A stretch of DNA of 64,000 bases from Salvator merianae (GCA_003586115.2 QVOM02000112.1:106666701-106730700); one strand, 5' to 3'. Positions 34,690 to 45,790 are shown, counted from the first letter of the stretch. Notes: generated by a model not told the origin, from the sequence alone. Numbers and translations are program-made.

Positions 34690-34951
34690 ACGACATGAAA
34701 AATGTCCTGCTGAATTAGACCATTGTCCCACCTAGTTCAGATTCTCAGAAATCTGTTCCTACAGTGGCCAACCAGTTGCATATGGAATCACAGAGACTAT
34801 GGGGATATGACTTGCCCTGCTAACAGTAACCCACCAGTTACAGTGGCCAACCAGTTGCATATGGAATCACATAGACTATGGGGATATGACTTGCCCTGCT
34901 AACAGTAACCCACCAGTTGCTAACAGTAACCCACCAGTAACAGTAACCCAC
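34690..34951 (-). repeat. CR1-type tail containing a 79 bp tandem duplication
   Basis: 'Gtcctgctgaattagaccattgtcccacctagttcag' is a CR1-like 3' end in complement. From 34761 a 79 bp unit (starts ACAGTGGCCAACCAGTTGC) is repeated at 34840 with one visible substitution. It is followed by two shorter copies of AACAGTAACCCACCAGT (34919-34951). The near identity shows the duplication is recent compared with the host repeat. Confidence 0.85.
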
Positions 34952-35061
34952 CACATTCTACACCGGAAGCAATCACACAGCCATAAGGACTAATAAGCAC
35001 TGCTAGCTCTGTCTTCCTTGAATTGGTCCAAACTTGTTTTGAAGAAATCCAAGCTGGCTTC

Positions 35062-35077
35062 AAAAAAAAAAAAAAAA
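35062..35077 (+). repeat. poly-A run
   Basis: Sixteen A in a row. It produces the Lys/Phe-rich incidental frames here. Confidence 0.9.
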
Positions 35078-35147
35078 TGCTGTTGTTCCTGTGTGTATGA
35101 GCACATCCTGGGGTACATCTTATGGTACTTTCTGAACTTATGAATGT

Positions 35148-35220
35148 GAACATAAGAACATAAAAAATGCCCCACTGGATTGGATTCGTGGCACATTTGG
35201 TCCAGCACTCTGTTCTTACA
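35148..35220 (-). mobile_element. CR1-like 3' end, interrupted by MITE-A
   Basis: 'Aacataagaacataaaaaatgccccactggattgg...ggtccagcactctgttcttaca' is the complement of a squamate CR1 3' terminus with its 'ttcttatgttc' tail. The element stops where the MITE-A terminus begins. Sequence after the MITE (from 35401) may be its continuation. Confidence 0.7.
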
Positions 35221-35400
35221 GGCCCTTTCTGCACTGGGCCTTATTCTGGATTATATCCCAGAATAGGGGACTACAATCCACATACTAGAGCAGACAATGG
35301 CAGGCCTCACCCAGGATCTGTTGTTGTCTGCACGAGCATGTGGGCAGCAAGGCCCTATTCCAGAATATAATCCAGAATAAGGCCCAGTGCAGAAAGAACC
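35221..35400. mobile_element. MITE-A copy 4, 180 bp
   Basis: Left GGCCCTTTCTGCACTGGG, right CAGTGCAGAAAGAACC. The arms 'ccttattctggattatatccc' and 'ggaatataatccagaataagg' (approximate) pair strongly. Flanks ACA/ATC are not a match. Inserted in the CR1-like repeat. Confidence 0.78.
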
Positions 35401-36837
35401 ATCTGTACAAGGAAGCAGTGACACAAGGTCCTCTCAGGCCTGGAAACCTGTGCCATATGTGGACAGTCAGTTGAAATGCTATGATAACTGAAGTCTTGAC
35501 AAGGTGTGGACATGGCTTTTCTTGAATTTTTGATGCCTATTTAAAATGTATTTGTTCACCAGAACGTGCTGGTTACTAATGAGCAGAGGGACGCTCATGA
35601 CACAGAGATGTGTATTTGCACCTAGCAGTTTTTATCTTTCAAATTATTCCCCCCCCCCATTTTGAAATGTTTGCAAGAGCTGTCTTTATAACCTGACAAA
35701 CAAAAAAGCGTTTAGGGTGTCGTGCTGTTCCGTACGCAGCAAGCTGCAGGCTAACATGTATAAACAAGGCCCCGGGCAAATGTTCTACCCTTAATTAAGG
35801 TATGTGCTAAAACATGTTATTATATTGTTAAAGATTAAATAATTAGCAGAACATGGTCAAGATCAAAAGGCCCCTCTGTGTCAACGGTAATTAGGACATT
35901 GCTCAAAATATGACATCTAATGACTCCTGCGAGTTGATAACCTGCTATAGAGAGAACCATGTGGTTTCGGCATGAAAACACATTGTGTTTTCAATTCGAT
36001 GTCTCCGTAAGATGTTAATTTAAGAAACAAAAGCATCTAACCAGCCCCAGCCACCCAAGATATAGTAACTAAAAAGGAACATAATTCATTTGGATGCTAA
36101 GCAAAAACAGCAAGCAAGACAGCTGGTTTATGACCTCCAACACAGAGATCAGTTACAAGGGTAGGTGGGCAGCAGAGACCGGGAGGACGGGGATACATAC
36201 AACACAATTTCATCTTCTCCATGGCTTTAACAGCCCAATGTCAAAATACCCACATAGTTATCCTTGAACCAGGCCGGATGCCTTACCTACTCTCGTGGGC
36301 CCATCAATCAGTTATCTTCTTCCCAGTACAAGCACACTCTTGTATATATGTGGAACACACTGAAAACAGATAGGACTTCAAAGAGAAAAAACTCTGCATT
36401 CGGCATTATCCGTATACTGTGGATTTGAAAAGCTTTTTAAGCAAGAAAGCCCTATTATTGCAACGAAGGAAAAATTAGTCACTGAGTACATGTGAGTCAT
36501 GTTTCAGTGCTCTGATATGCTAATACTGATCAGAGTGCAGAATTATTTTTGCCCTTAGGCTTCAAAATTTCTGTGCCTATGGACATTATCTACACATTAT
36601 AAAATGTGCGTGGAGGGTGTTACTAATTACAAGAAATGGGGTTTTCTTGTGCTTACAAGGTTTCTGACAACCATAACCTCCCCCAGATTATTTTATTCCA
36701 TCTGCTCCTCCTTGCCCCAGTTTTCTTATTTCTTTGCCAACTCTGGGACTTACCAGATGGCACAGGGAAATGTCAACCCCTTTAAGAAGCTGGCATTGCC
36801 CCACCAAAGAGGCCACCAGATAACAGCTATCCCATTA
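35401..36837. other. low-copy block, candidate conserved non-coding element at 35690-36110
   Basis: The core has no repeat similarity, keeps many CpG sites (gtcgtgctgttccgtacgc, tttcggcatg, ttcgatgtctccgta) and carries the 12 bp palindrome CCTTAATTAAGG at 35789-35800. There are several AATTA/TTAATT homeodomain-type words and GATTAAATAATTAG. All reading frames hold stops. The texture resembles developmental enhancers conserved across amniotes. No alignment was possible here. Confidence 0.35.
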
Positions 36838-37265
36838 GGCACAGCATCAGGGAGGAGCCTTGCTGGATCAGGCCACGGCCCAGCTAGTCCAGCATTCTGT
36901 TTCACACAGTGCCCCACCAATTGCTTCTGGGCATTCTCAAGCAGAAGATAAAGGCAAAAACTTCACCTGCTCTTGACTACCCGCAAATGGTTTTACAGAA
37001 ATCCTGCTTGTCTTTCCAACCTGGAGGCAGTACCTAGGCATCCATTCTAGTAGCTATTGATACACCTGACCTCCATGAATCTGTCCAATCCCTTCTTAAA
37101 GCTGTTCAGGCTCATGGCTGTCACCACCTCATCTGGTAATAAATTCCACAGACCGATGACCCTCTGGGTGAAAAAATACTTCCCCTTGTCAGTCCTAACT
37201 CTCCTACCATCAGCTTCAGAGAGTGCCCCCTGGTCCTAGTGTTGTGTGTGAGAGAGAGAAACTTC
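36838..37265 (-). mobile_element. CR1 LINE 3' end with end of ORF2
   Basis: In complement it starts 'ttgctggatcaggccacggcccagctagtccagc' and continues through the region encoding the CR1 C-terminus (codons for a relic of 'R..FT.rVv.LWNLLPdEVVTAMSLNSFK...'). Stops and substitutions make it dead. It shares its whole length with the copy at 39972-40488. Confidence 0.9.
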
Positions 37266-37541
37266 TAGGAAACCAGCTGTGTCAGTCCCTAATTGTTATT
37301 TTCCTACATACAGTGAGTTTCTGGATGCATGATCTGATGCTGTGCAGAAAAGATAATGCAGGAAATGCCACTGTGGGTTAAATCCAGGCTTTTAGAGGGA
37401 TGCACAGGAAATAGCCCACCATGGCATTAGACCAGTCCACCAGACCCACCAACATTTAAAGCATGTCTGGAAACAGCCTCACATTCAGTTGTCCTTTATT
37501 ATGTATGTTTGATATTCATTAGAGTGCGGAGAAGTTTCTTA

Positions 37542-37930
37542 GGGCCTTTCTGCACTTACCTGGCCTGATCTGGCATAGTGAGTTAGCAACAGAGGGATTT
37601 GTCCCAAGAACGGGACGGATCACTCTGGGCTGGAACAGCACCATCTGCATGACAGTGCAGGTCCAGACCAGCCCCTGGGTTGACCCCAAAGCTCATTTGA
37701 GCTTCTGAGCCAGCTTGCACAAGCTCCGAAGCCAGGAATGAAAGTTCCTGGCCTTGGAGGCTCTGAGGGATCCATTTCCATGGCACACTTTGGTGCACTG
37801 CTGAAATGTGTCCCCCCAGCAGTCCCAAACATGGAGGCATGCCTTCTGCATACCTCTGTGTTCTGGACTAGGCCCAGTTAGTCCACTAACAGACATCAAT
37901 ATTGAGATCTATTGGTGATCCAGACCAAGA
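37542..37930. mobile_element. MITE-E copy 3
   Basis: The left end GGGCCTTTCTGCACTTACC follows TTA. The interior has 'gtccagaccagcccctggg', 'ccccaaagctcatttgag' and 'ggaatgaaagttcctggcc'. The right end is obscured by the next element. Confidence 0.65.
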
Positions 37931-37965
37931 GCCATACTATGGGCATAGGTTTAGCCTCACAGGTC

Positions 37966-38211
37966 CTTTCCACACCAGGCTGGTGGACCAGTCCATCGGG
38001 TGCACTAGACCACTGCACCCACACAAATGGAGTAGCCTAGAAGAAGCGACACCCCCACTAGTGTGCTCCATCTGTACAGCACTCAGCTATGGATTTAGAT
38101 ACAGTGACATGATGGACTAGGAGGGGATGTCCACAATGCCAACATCCCTTAACGCAGGCTATTGATAGCCCAGGCCAGCATGGCATGGGATAGCCTGCAC
38201 TGTGCAAGATA
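37966..38211. mobile_element. MITE-G copy 2
   Basis: It starts AGGTCCTTTCCACACCAGG. 'Ccaggccagcatggcatgggatagcctgc' near the right end matches the 24.51 kb copy in part. A short 'gatataaatatttgaaataaataaa' LINE-like tail adjoins at 38206-38231. Confidence 0.45.
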
Positions 38212-38494
38212 TAAATATTTGAAATAAATAAATCACATAATATAAGTTGAGGGTGAGGGTGCTGGCAAGTTTGTGCAATCAGTGTGCTGGATGTGTGTGG
38301 TATTTGTGTTCCATCACCATGCCTCCGTAAGTGCCACTTTTGGCACTTAAACAACAGAGCAAGTGCTCTGGAATCTCCTTCTCTTGTTTGTCCATATCTC
38401 TGCTACCACGCATCACCTCCTCTGCCACTTGAGGGGACTTATTTGTCTCCCTGGTGAATTTGTGAAATGTGCTACAGCCAAAGGTGCTGCCTCC

Positions 38495-38677
38495 AGGCTG
38501 GAGAGGCAGGCAGGATGCCTCTAAAGACCATTTTCAGGGAGTCAAGAGCAGGTAATGGTTGTGCCTTTTTATTCTGCTTGAGAATGCCCAGAAGCAGTTG
38601 GTGGGCCACTATGTGAAACAGGATGTTGGACTAGATGGGCTGTGCCCTGATTGGGCAGGACTGTTCTTATGTTCAAA
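38495..38677 (+). mobile_element. CR1 LINE 3' end
   Basis: It carries 'aggcaggatgcctctaaagacca', 'gagaatgcccagaagcag', 'gactagatgggctgtg' and 'gttcttatgttc', the plus-strand form of the copies at 37.0 and 40.2 kb. 5'-truncated. Confidence 0.88.
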
Positions 38678-39971
38678 GGGGATTTACCTGTCTACTTGGC
38701 AGTTTCATTGAACCCATGGGGCCATTTCCTGTGTTCATTTACATACCTGCCATCAAGATCAGAGCCTGAAAATTTCCCCAGCTGCCGTCTTGAAAGCTGG
38801 AGGGTGGGCAGCAAGGAGATAGCACACCACTACTTTAAGAAGAGCACAGCAAGCACAGTGCTTCTCTTAAATAACAGGGGGAAGAGCACTATACTATACA
38901 GATTATACACATTTTGTACGGATTATAAGCATATATATGAACATAATTTCAACTCGTGACCATTTGTCTGTCCAGAATTTACCATGTCTGTAGACTGGAA
39001 GCAAGGAGAAGAACAAAAATGGAGGTTTGGAGAGTGGGTGGAAGAAAAGGTTACAGGAGGGTAAAAGGAAGGAATTGAAGGTTTTCAAGTTATTGGACCC
39101 TGGGAAGAAAAGAGGACAAGCTGGAAGGTATGGAACCTTTATTGTTGGGGAGAAAAGGAGCAACCAGGGTGGTTTGGTGCTGCGGGGACTGGAAAGAGAA
39201 GAGTACAAACAGAAGGACATGGATTCTGTGGGATTTGGGAAAGTTTTTGTAGCCTATAGGTGCACAGTACTCAGTTTTAGAAATAGATTTAGCATCTAGA
39301 AGAGATACATATGCTCTCTTTTTTGTACACAAGATAAGCCTAAATGGTGACTGAAGTTAAGGACATTATTTACTACACTGCAGGAAAAAATGTTCTAGAA
39401 GTTGCTGTTCAAAGTCTGCATCAAAAAGTGGTCTGGGAGCAGATATATTGGAGGATTCAAATAGGAGATGAATCTGAAGCAGGAAAGAGCTGAAAATTCC
39501 CACCTGATCTGATGCAGTGCACATGGGGTTGAGTCCTCCAATGTGACACTTCTCCCAAGTACATAAATCAGTAATGCTACATCAGTGCACTGGGAGCTGC
39601 CCTCTGGGTGGAGAATCATTGCCCCAGACCAGCACTGGTGCTAGGGAGCCTGGGAGCATCCCCATGTCTTCTCATCAGGACAATCTTGCCTCTACCTACC
39701 AGGCAGTAGGGAAGGAAGTGGTGCCAGTGCGCCAGTTGCCTCTAACATCTTACTGTGATTGTTTTTTGGGGAGGTCAACAAAGTAAATGGAAGGAGGGAT
39801 AATAAAGAGAGCTGTCGTGTCTCTGAAACTATCTCAACTACTTGTGACAAACAATCTTTCCCCAAGGATCTTCCCATCTCAGCGTGAAAAAGGCCTAAGA
39901 TTTGTATTTCTTACATCGTTATCAACAGTATCTGAAGGTACCTCACTTATTTAGGCATATGATGTGACAAG
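38678..39971. other. unassigned sequence
   Basis: Purine-rich stretch at 39000-39130. The mirrored ORFs there reflect that composition. No gene or repeat family recognised. Confidence 0.4.
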
Positions 39972-40488
39972 AATATAAGATCATAAGAGGAGTCCTGCCA
40001 GATCAGGCCACAGCCCATCTAGTCCAGCCTCCTGTCTCACACAGTGGCCCATCAAATGCTTCTGGGCATTCTCCAGCAGAAGACAAAGGCAAAGATTTCA
40101 CCTTCTCTCAGCTCCCTGCAAATGACCTTTAGGGGCATCCTGCCTGTCTCCGTACACTGGAGGCAGTACTTAGGCATCAATTGTAGTAACTGTTGATACA
40201 CTTGTCTTCCATGAATTTGTTTAACCCTGTCTTAAAGCTATCCAGGCTGTTTATTGTCACCACCTCTTCTGGTAGTAAATTCCACAGGCAGATGACCTTC
40301 CTGATGATAAAATGTTCCCCCTTGTTGATCCTAACTCTCCTGCCCATCAGCTTCATAGAACACCCCCTGGTTCTAGTGTTGTATGATAGAGATTTTTTTT
40401 TACCCAAACCCATGCATGATTTTATATATTTCAGTCGGGCCACCTCTTTAACAAGGCAAATTAATGTTCTGGATTGAAACCTCACATT
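39972..40488 (-). mobile_element. CR1 LINE, 3' end and ORF2 C-terminus
   Basis: The minus strand keeps a readable C-terminus across 40485-40177. RTRGCSMKLMGRR is followed by VICLWNLLPEEVV and DSFKTGLNKFMED, the conserved 'RTRGh..KL..r....r..FF..RVv.lWN.LP.eVV.a.s...FK..LD' motif at the end of CR1 ORF2. The tail 'tataagatcataagagga' marks the 3' end on the left. The 5' end is truncated. Confidence 0.93.
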
Positions 40489-41036
40489 GATCTTGTCAAA
40501 CTACATTAGGGTCAGAGCTATGTGGCAGCAAGAAAAACACAAGATTTAAATAAATAAAATTTAAATAAAATCCAGCTTAAAAATTAGAACTGAAGTATGT
40601 TGAAAGTCGCATTCCTTATATTAACAAAATAATGATGAATTTAATGCTGTTATACATCCCTAACTGGGAATAAGTCTAGTTTATAATTCTTTAAGAGCAG
40701 GAGTGAGAATTAGAAAGGCAAGTTTAACATGTTACAGCTACCACATGGGGGCCACAATAAGTGCTATCACAGAATAACAAGGATTAATGTATGATATCCC
40801 CCCCCCCCGTTGATCAGATAACTACTGTCTTCCAACCAGTAGTAATAGCAAGTTCCATAAGTTTATTCACAAGAAAAAAAAGAAAGTAATGAAGAATGAA
40901 GGAAAGCATAGAGAACAATCACTTGGGGAAAGTAGGAAAGTGTTCCATTGCTGGCAGTTTTGCTTGGGCATAAATACTACGATACAGTAGCCCACTGGCT
41001 AGAGGTGGAAGCTATCACTTGCAGAAGTAGAGCAGG

Positions 41037-41108
41037 GCCTGGCTGTAGCTCAGGGATAGACCGCCTGCTTTGCTTGCCAGAAGTCTGGCATTCAGTTCCT
41101 GAAAGATG
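41037..41108 (+). mobile_element. tRNA-derived SINE head
   Basis: 'Ctggctgtagctcagggatag' fits a pol III A box and 'tggcattcagttcctg' a decayed B box, with a spacing like squamate tRNA-derived SINEs ('gtggctcagtggtagagc...ggttcaatccc'). The 3' body is not clear. Confidence 0.6.
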
Positions 41109-41974
41109 GCAAATAACTTCTGGCTCGTTGCCAAGACTTGTTTCATGGATATGTCCACATAGGCACCAGGAATTCAACTCTACTTCAAAGCATCTTTTCC
41201 TTCAGGGGAGACTGCAAGCTCTCTGCAGCTGCTTATCTTCTTCCTGAAGAATGGGACCAGGGCGGCGCTCTTTCTGAGAGATAGGGAGAACTTCTTCCTA
41301 CAGTGGCAAATCCTCCCCTAACCAATTCAATGACACAAACAGTAATGACTAGGAAAGGTGAGCACAGCCAGAAGCTCCTCCCACACTGAAAACAGGTTTA
41401 TGAGCTTCCTTTGAAGTTCATGTGGCACTAGCAAATCCTCTTTTGATCCAAGTTGGAAATTCCAGCTTTCACACTGCAGCAGCTGCAGTTTCTGGCAGCC
41501 ACTGAGACTCAAGAATTGCAGTGGCACCTGTACTGCTGCCCACTGCACTGGCAAGCCAGTGCAACAGACAGGAGAATTGTTTACAGTGAATGAAGTAGCT
41601 TACTACCTCCCAATGACTAGTTTGGCTCTTAGCCACAGCTAATATTAGTTTGATTGAAGCACATAAATAGAAACGAACCATTGAAATGCTTTGAATAAGC
41701 CATCATATCTGGGTAAATGAGCTGAATTAACTATATGGCTGCATTTCCATTTCACAGCCAAGAAACATTTGATGGGTTGCCAGGATGGGCAGTCTATACT
41801 TCTGGGAGCAGTTGCTAGCACCCTGACTGCCTGTCAAAGGTTGGTACACAAGAAGAGTCATTCAGATTGCTACCTCGTGCTCTGACGAGGCCTCTTACCA
41901 TAGCAAAATGAACTGTGGTCATTGTGGTTATGCAGGGAAACAATGAACAAACACAATGGCTACTAAAATGGATG
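41109..41974. other. unassigned, includes a repeat shared with 26.4 kb
   Basis: 41350-41470 resembles 26380-26470. No gene was recognised. Confidence 0.35.
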
Positions 41975-42172
41975 CCTAGAGACCACCTTCGAGTTGGAGA
42001 GACAGGCAGGAAGCCTCTAAAGACCACTTGTAGGGAGTCAAGAGCAGGTGAGAGTTTCACCTCTGTTTTTTGCTTAAGAATGCCCTGAAGCAAGTGGTGG
42101 GTCACCATGAGAGATGAGATGCTGGACTAGATGGGCTGCGGTCTGATCCAGCAGGGCTTCTCTTATGTTTCT
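41975..42172 (+). mobile_element. CR1 LINE 3' end
   Basis: Close relative of 38495-38677, with 'gagacaggcaggaagcctctaaagacca', 'aagaatgccctgaagcaag', 'gactagatgggctgcgg' and 'tctgatccagcagggc...ttatgttt'. Confidence 0.9.
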
Positions 42173-42944
42173 TGTAACAAACCTTGTCAAGTGGCAAAAG
42201 AGCCCAGGAGGCATGTTAGCTGACCCTGGCCCAGTTGAGACAAGGCCATGGTGGAAGAGGCATTTTCCCCCAGACCCCTTCCACCACATGCATAGAAATA
42301 CAACCTATGTTAGCTGGAATGAAGCTGTTTTAGAATCATCTGACATTTGAACAGCGTTAGCAGACATTTCAGTGGAAACCAAAGTTTGCAGATGAAGCCT
42401 CTGAAGTTGGCTAAATCACTTTTGTGTCCAACTAACATTTGAATAGCACTTTTTATATCTTCAAAGACCACTTTTCCTGCATTGCCACCAGCGTCGATGT
42501 AATTCTAATCTCCTGAGCAGATGTTTTTCTGAACTCTGATACTGTAGCTCTAAAAGTGGTGACATTGAACACAGTTGAAAAAGCAAAACTCTCATTGTGT
42601 CCATAGAATTGCTGTTGAAATCGCAGAGGCTATGGCAAAAAGTGCCTTTGTGTACAACAACCTCTTGCTCTTGTTTATATTCCTCACTCGGTAACCCTAA
42701 ACTGGCTGATGACAGCAGGTAGCCAGTGGCAGGGCAAAGGACAAAAACTATGAAGTAACTGAATACAATGAATTTCAGCAGTAAGTCACAGGGAAGGGTT
42801 TCTTTTCTTTTTTTCTACTGATTGCCCACAAGGAGAGGAAAATTATTCAGCAACCTGTACAACTTTGACCCATGAAGCTTAATGCAATTTGTAGCTTACG
42901 TAGGGCAGCACATTAGGGACTAAATACATTTGCTCCTACAGTTA
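42173..42944. other. low-copy sequence with an acceptor-bounded frame
   Basis: On the minus strand the pyrimidine-rich acceptor CACTTTTTGCCATAG ends at 42630. The frame from 42629 to a TAA at 42453 is open for 58 codons (PLRFQQQFYGHNES... to MQEKWSLKI). A second acceptor (GATTTCAACAG) lies in frame just inside. I see no good donor before the stop and no recognised domain. It is perhaps chance or old unique DNA. Confidence 0.18.
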
Positions 42945-43513
42945 GGCTGCTTCCAGATAGCAAGAGGAAAAATGTGGGAACTAGTTTAGATCCTGCAATT
43001 GGCTCTCATTGTCCCTGCCAGACAGCAAAATACTTGGAACTGCATAAGGGTCTGTCCTCGCACTTGGGCAGTTTATTTATTTATTATTTATTATTTGCAT
43101 TTTTATCCTCCCTTATACCCGAAGGTCTCAGGGCAGGTTACAACATCAAAAACCGATATAAAATGAACATATTAAAACAATAACAGTGTCTGAAAATGGG
43201 GAGGAAAGGCAATTTCCTTATTTAGCCAAAGGCCACGGCAAAGAGTTCTGGGTATTTTCATCTGGATTTCATCCCCACACTTGTGCAGTGGGTATTTTCA
43301 TCTGAAGAAATCCCAGAAGGAAGCACCAGACAGGGTAAGTAATATGGCTATTTTGGAAAAAAAAACAGAATCGGAGTTCTTTTTTCTGAAATAGGGATAT
43401 TCTGGGATTTCACTCTACATCCTGAGACTATGTTGGATGGCCACAGATATGTGTGGCAATCCCAGTATAGTGCTGGGATAATCCCATGTTTTATCCCCTG
43501 TCTGGATAAAGCC
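42945..43513. mobile_element. MITE-D copy with nested LINE fragment
   Basis: Left end GGCTGCTTCCAGATAGC, right end CTGTCTGGATAAAGCC. An exact TTA lies on both sides (42942-42944 and 43514-43516). Right of centre 'atgtgtggcaatccc' is shared with other D copies. The middle holds the LINE-derived piece 43071-43250. Confidence 0.8.
43071..43250 (-). mobile_element. LINE 3' end, complement, nested in MITE-D
   Basis: Begins TTTATTTATTTATTATTTATT, then 'gcatttttatcctcccttatacccgaaggtctcagggcagg'. It is homologous to 60750-60900. The left flank 'tcctcgcacttgggcag' and a right-side 'tccccacacttgtgcag' (about 43272-43288) look like a diverged 17 bp target-site duplication. Confidence 0.65.
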
Positions 43514-43919
43514 TTAAATAGTTCAAGCTTTAAAGATGGCAGTCTGAACCTTTTTGTTTGGGATTGTGTTTCTGGACCAAAAACTATGGATATCACTCTG
43601 GCTCTGTTAACATCGTACTAGAGCAGATATTGTTTTCACTAATAGGATTGTGTGGCATCTAGTGACGGAGTATCCTTACTTGCTTGGAGGTCAGAGCATG
43701 CAAATAGGTGTGCCCCATTCCTGCCCCAAAGACACAGAAAGGACACATTGAGAGTGGATGGGAACTCTCACTTTTGGTACACCTCTTCAGAACCATGTGG
43801 GTATCTGACAAATGGTACCAGTCTGAGGATGACCTGGCTTCGGGAGGATGACCCGGCATCGGATGACCCCCTCAGCCTGTAAACGTGAAAGGCCACCCCT
43901 GGGCTGTAGCAGTTTGGAG

Positions 43920-44248
43920 TAGAGATGTGCATGAAAAAAATTGTGTGTTTGTTTCACCGTTAAAGCAAAACTCCATTTATTTATTAAGTTGTCAAAACTT
44001 AACCAAAAGCCTGGGTTTTCATTTTTGCGCTTTTTTGCACAATAAAAAAAAACCCCTTTTAATGGGAAAAACATGGCAAAAACATGAATGTTCAATTAAA
44101 TTTTTCATCTTCTCTGGTGGGAGGCTGCTTAATTTTGATCAAAGTTTTGGATATTGGAAAAAACACATATTCATTTCAATGCAAATTCATATGAATTCAC
44201 AATTTTTGATTGAATTTGCAAATGTAAATCAAATTTTGCATGTCTCTA
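43920..44248. mobile_element. hAT-type foldback (TAGRGATGTGCA family) copy 1
   Basis: 329 bp from TAGAGATGTGCATGAA to TTTTGCATGTCTCTA. The flanks GTTTGGAG and GTTTGAAC match at 6 of 8 positions. AT-rich, palindromic ('tcatttcaatgcaaattcatatgaattc'). Non-coding. Confidence 0.75.
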
Positions 44249-44349
44249 GTTTGAACATCCTCTTTAAGGCTATCCAGACAAAAGGCTGGCTTTGGGTTTA
44301 AGATGGCCCATTGCCATTAAGTCAGGAAGTAGCCACAGCGAGCCATCAG

Positions 44350-44560
44350 CAGCAGCGGCCGCCGACTTTAAGGGCGGGTGTTCATAACCTGTGGAAAGCA
44401 TGTGATTGCTGTTTGTGGGGCCTCCGGGCCTCCGTACTATTGCTGCAGGTCGCCCAGCAACCTGCTACGACAGTACAGATGCCCAGAGGCCCCATGAACA
44501 GCAATTGTACACTTTCCGTGGGTTACAAACACCCGCCCTTAAAGCCAGCCACCGCCGCTG
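44350..44560. mobile_element. MITE-B copy 4, 211 bp
   Basis: It runs CAGCAGCGGCC...ACCGCCGCTG and is flanked by GCCATCAG and GCCATCAT (7 of 8). It is the same length as copy 1 and closely similar: 'gggcgggtgttcataacc', 'gtggggcctccgggcctccgtac' and the complementary arm. Confidence 0.87.
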
Positions 44561-45357
44561 GCCATCATTTTGCCCCTCCAGTATATTCCAAGGCTGATCT
44601 CCAGTGGACATGGAGAAAATCATTCATTTATGGCATCAGGTTTGGAATCTCCAGCACAGGTTTCCTCTCTCTAAATTAATTTGCAGCTGCCTTCATTCAG
44701 TTCCCCAAATACAGGTGCCAATTCGATCCTCCCTCCCCTTCCTGAGATAATGCCTCAAATATCTTAGCTAGAAACCTAAAAGATCCCTATGGGCAATACT
44801 TTCAGAGCATGGATGATATTTCTGGAGCCTCTTAAAGCCTTTCAGTTACACATGTACTAAGTCAAGGCATGTTTGTGACACATGCTGAACATTTGAAAGT
44901 GATTTATATATAATGGTAAGGATTACATTTCCAAAGTTGTATGAACACAGGAATACTTCCAAAAAGAATGTCCTAGTTGCATCCTTTTCTCCTCTCCAAA
45001 TCTTTTCCTGAGAGTGGAGGAGAAAGGTTCAGGAAAATATAGGGTGGGGGTACTGAAGATGGGGGAGAATTGGGGGACACAGGGCAGAGGCGAACTGTAC
45101 AAGCAGAAGCCATCTGTGATTGTTGTGGTTAGGGTCACAACTCATGTATTGCGATGGAGATGTCAAGGCTCTGTCATTTCATTGTGCACTCAGGGGAGCA
45201 CAAACTGGTGAGCAAGAGAAGTAAATGTTATAATAACCACAGGTGTCAACACAAATTCCAAGATCAAAAGGCAGGATAAAACCATTGTGTTGTATAAAAC
45301 AAAACCAATTTGCCAAAAAAATTAATGCGAGTTTTCTGAGCAATAATCTCTTGCAAA
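44561..45357. other. unassigned sequence
   Basis: No gene or classified repeat; a purine-rich stretch at 45010-45080. Confidence 0.4.
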
Positions 45358-45677
45358 TAGAGATGTGCAAGATTTATGTCACATTTGAATATTCAATTGA
45401 ATATTTTGCATTTGCAGAGGGTCAAATTGATTCAAAAAATGTGCTTTTTTGCATTTTCAGAGTTCAGTTGAAACAAACCAGTGTCTTCCTTCGCAAAAGC
45501 AGAATATTCATTTGAATATTCGCATTTTCCCTGTATTTTAACCCACAAAAAGGGCATCTGCATTTTGCATTTCGCAAAAGCAGCGAAAATGAATGCAACC
45601 CCTCCCTTTTTTTGAAAATACAGATTTTCATTTTGACAGCAAATGGAAAATGCAAATTTCATTTGTGTACATCCCTA
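45358..45677. mobile_element. hAT-type foldback (TAGRGATGTRCA family) copy 2
   Basis: 320 bp from TAGAGATGTGCAAG to TTGTGTACATCCCTA. It has an exact 8 bp duplication CTTGCAAA (45350-45357 and 45678-45685). The interior consists of A/T-rich inverted words such as GAATATTCAATTGAATATT. No transposase. Confidence 0.9.
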
Positions 45678-45790
45678 CTTGCAAATGGTAAAAGATAATA
45701 ATGCTCCCCTCAAAAGAACCATTTGATCAGAGACATGGGGGAAATTATCCACCAGAAGATATATTGCACAATATGACGCACCATCCTTAC

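Noticed and set aside
34761..34951. Repeated units resembling a repeat-spacer array
   Set aside because: Direct head-to-tail duplication without unique spacers inside a CR1-type repeat, so it is not a CRISPR.
36283..36350. Minus-strand donor GAGTAG|GTAAGG near 36287
   Set aside because: Every frame upstream of the donor is closed within about 35 bp, so no coding exon fits. A non-coding exon cannot be excluded.
41037..41108. Possible tRNA gene
   Set aside because: A-box and B-box-like words are present, but no cloverleaf with paired acceptor ends could be formed. It reads as a SINE head.
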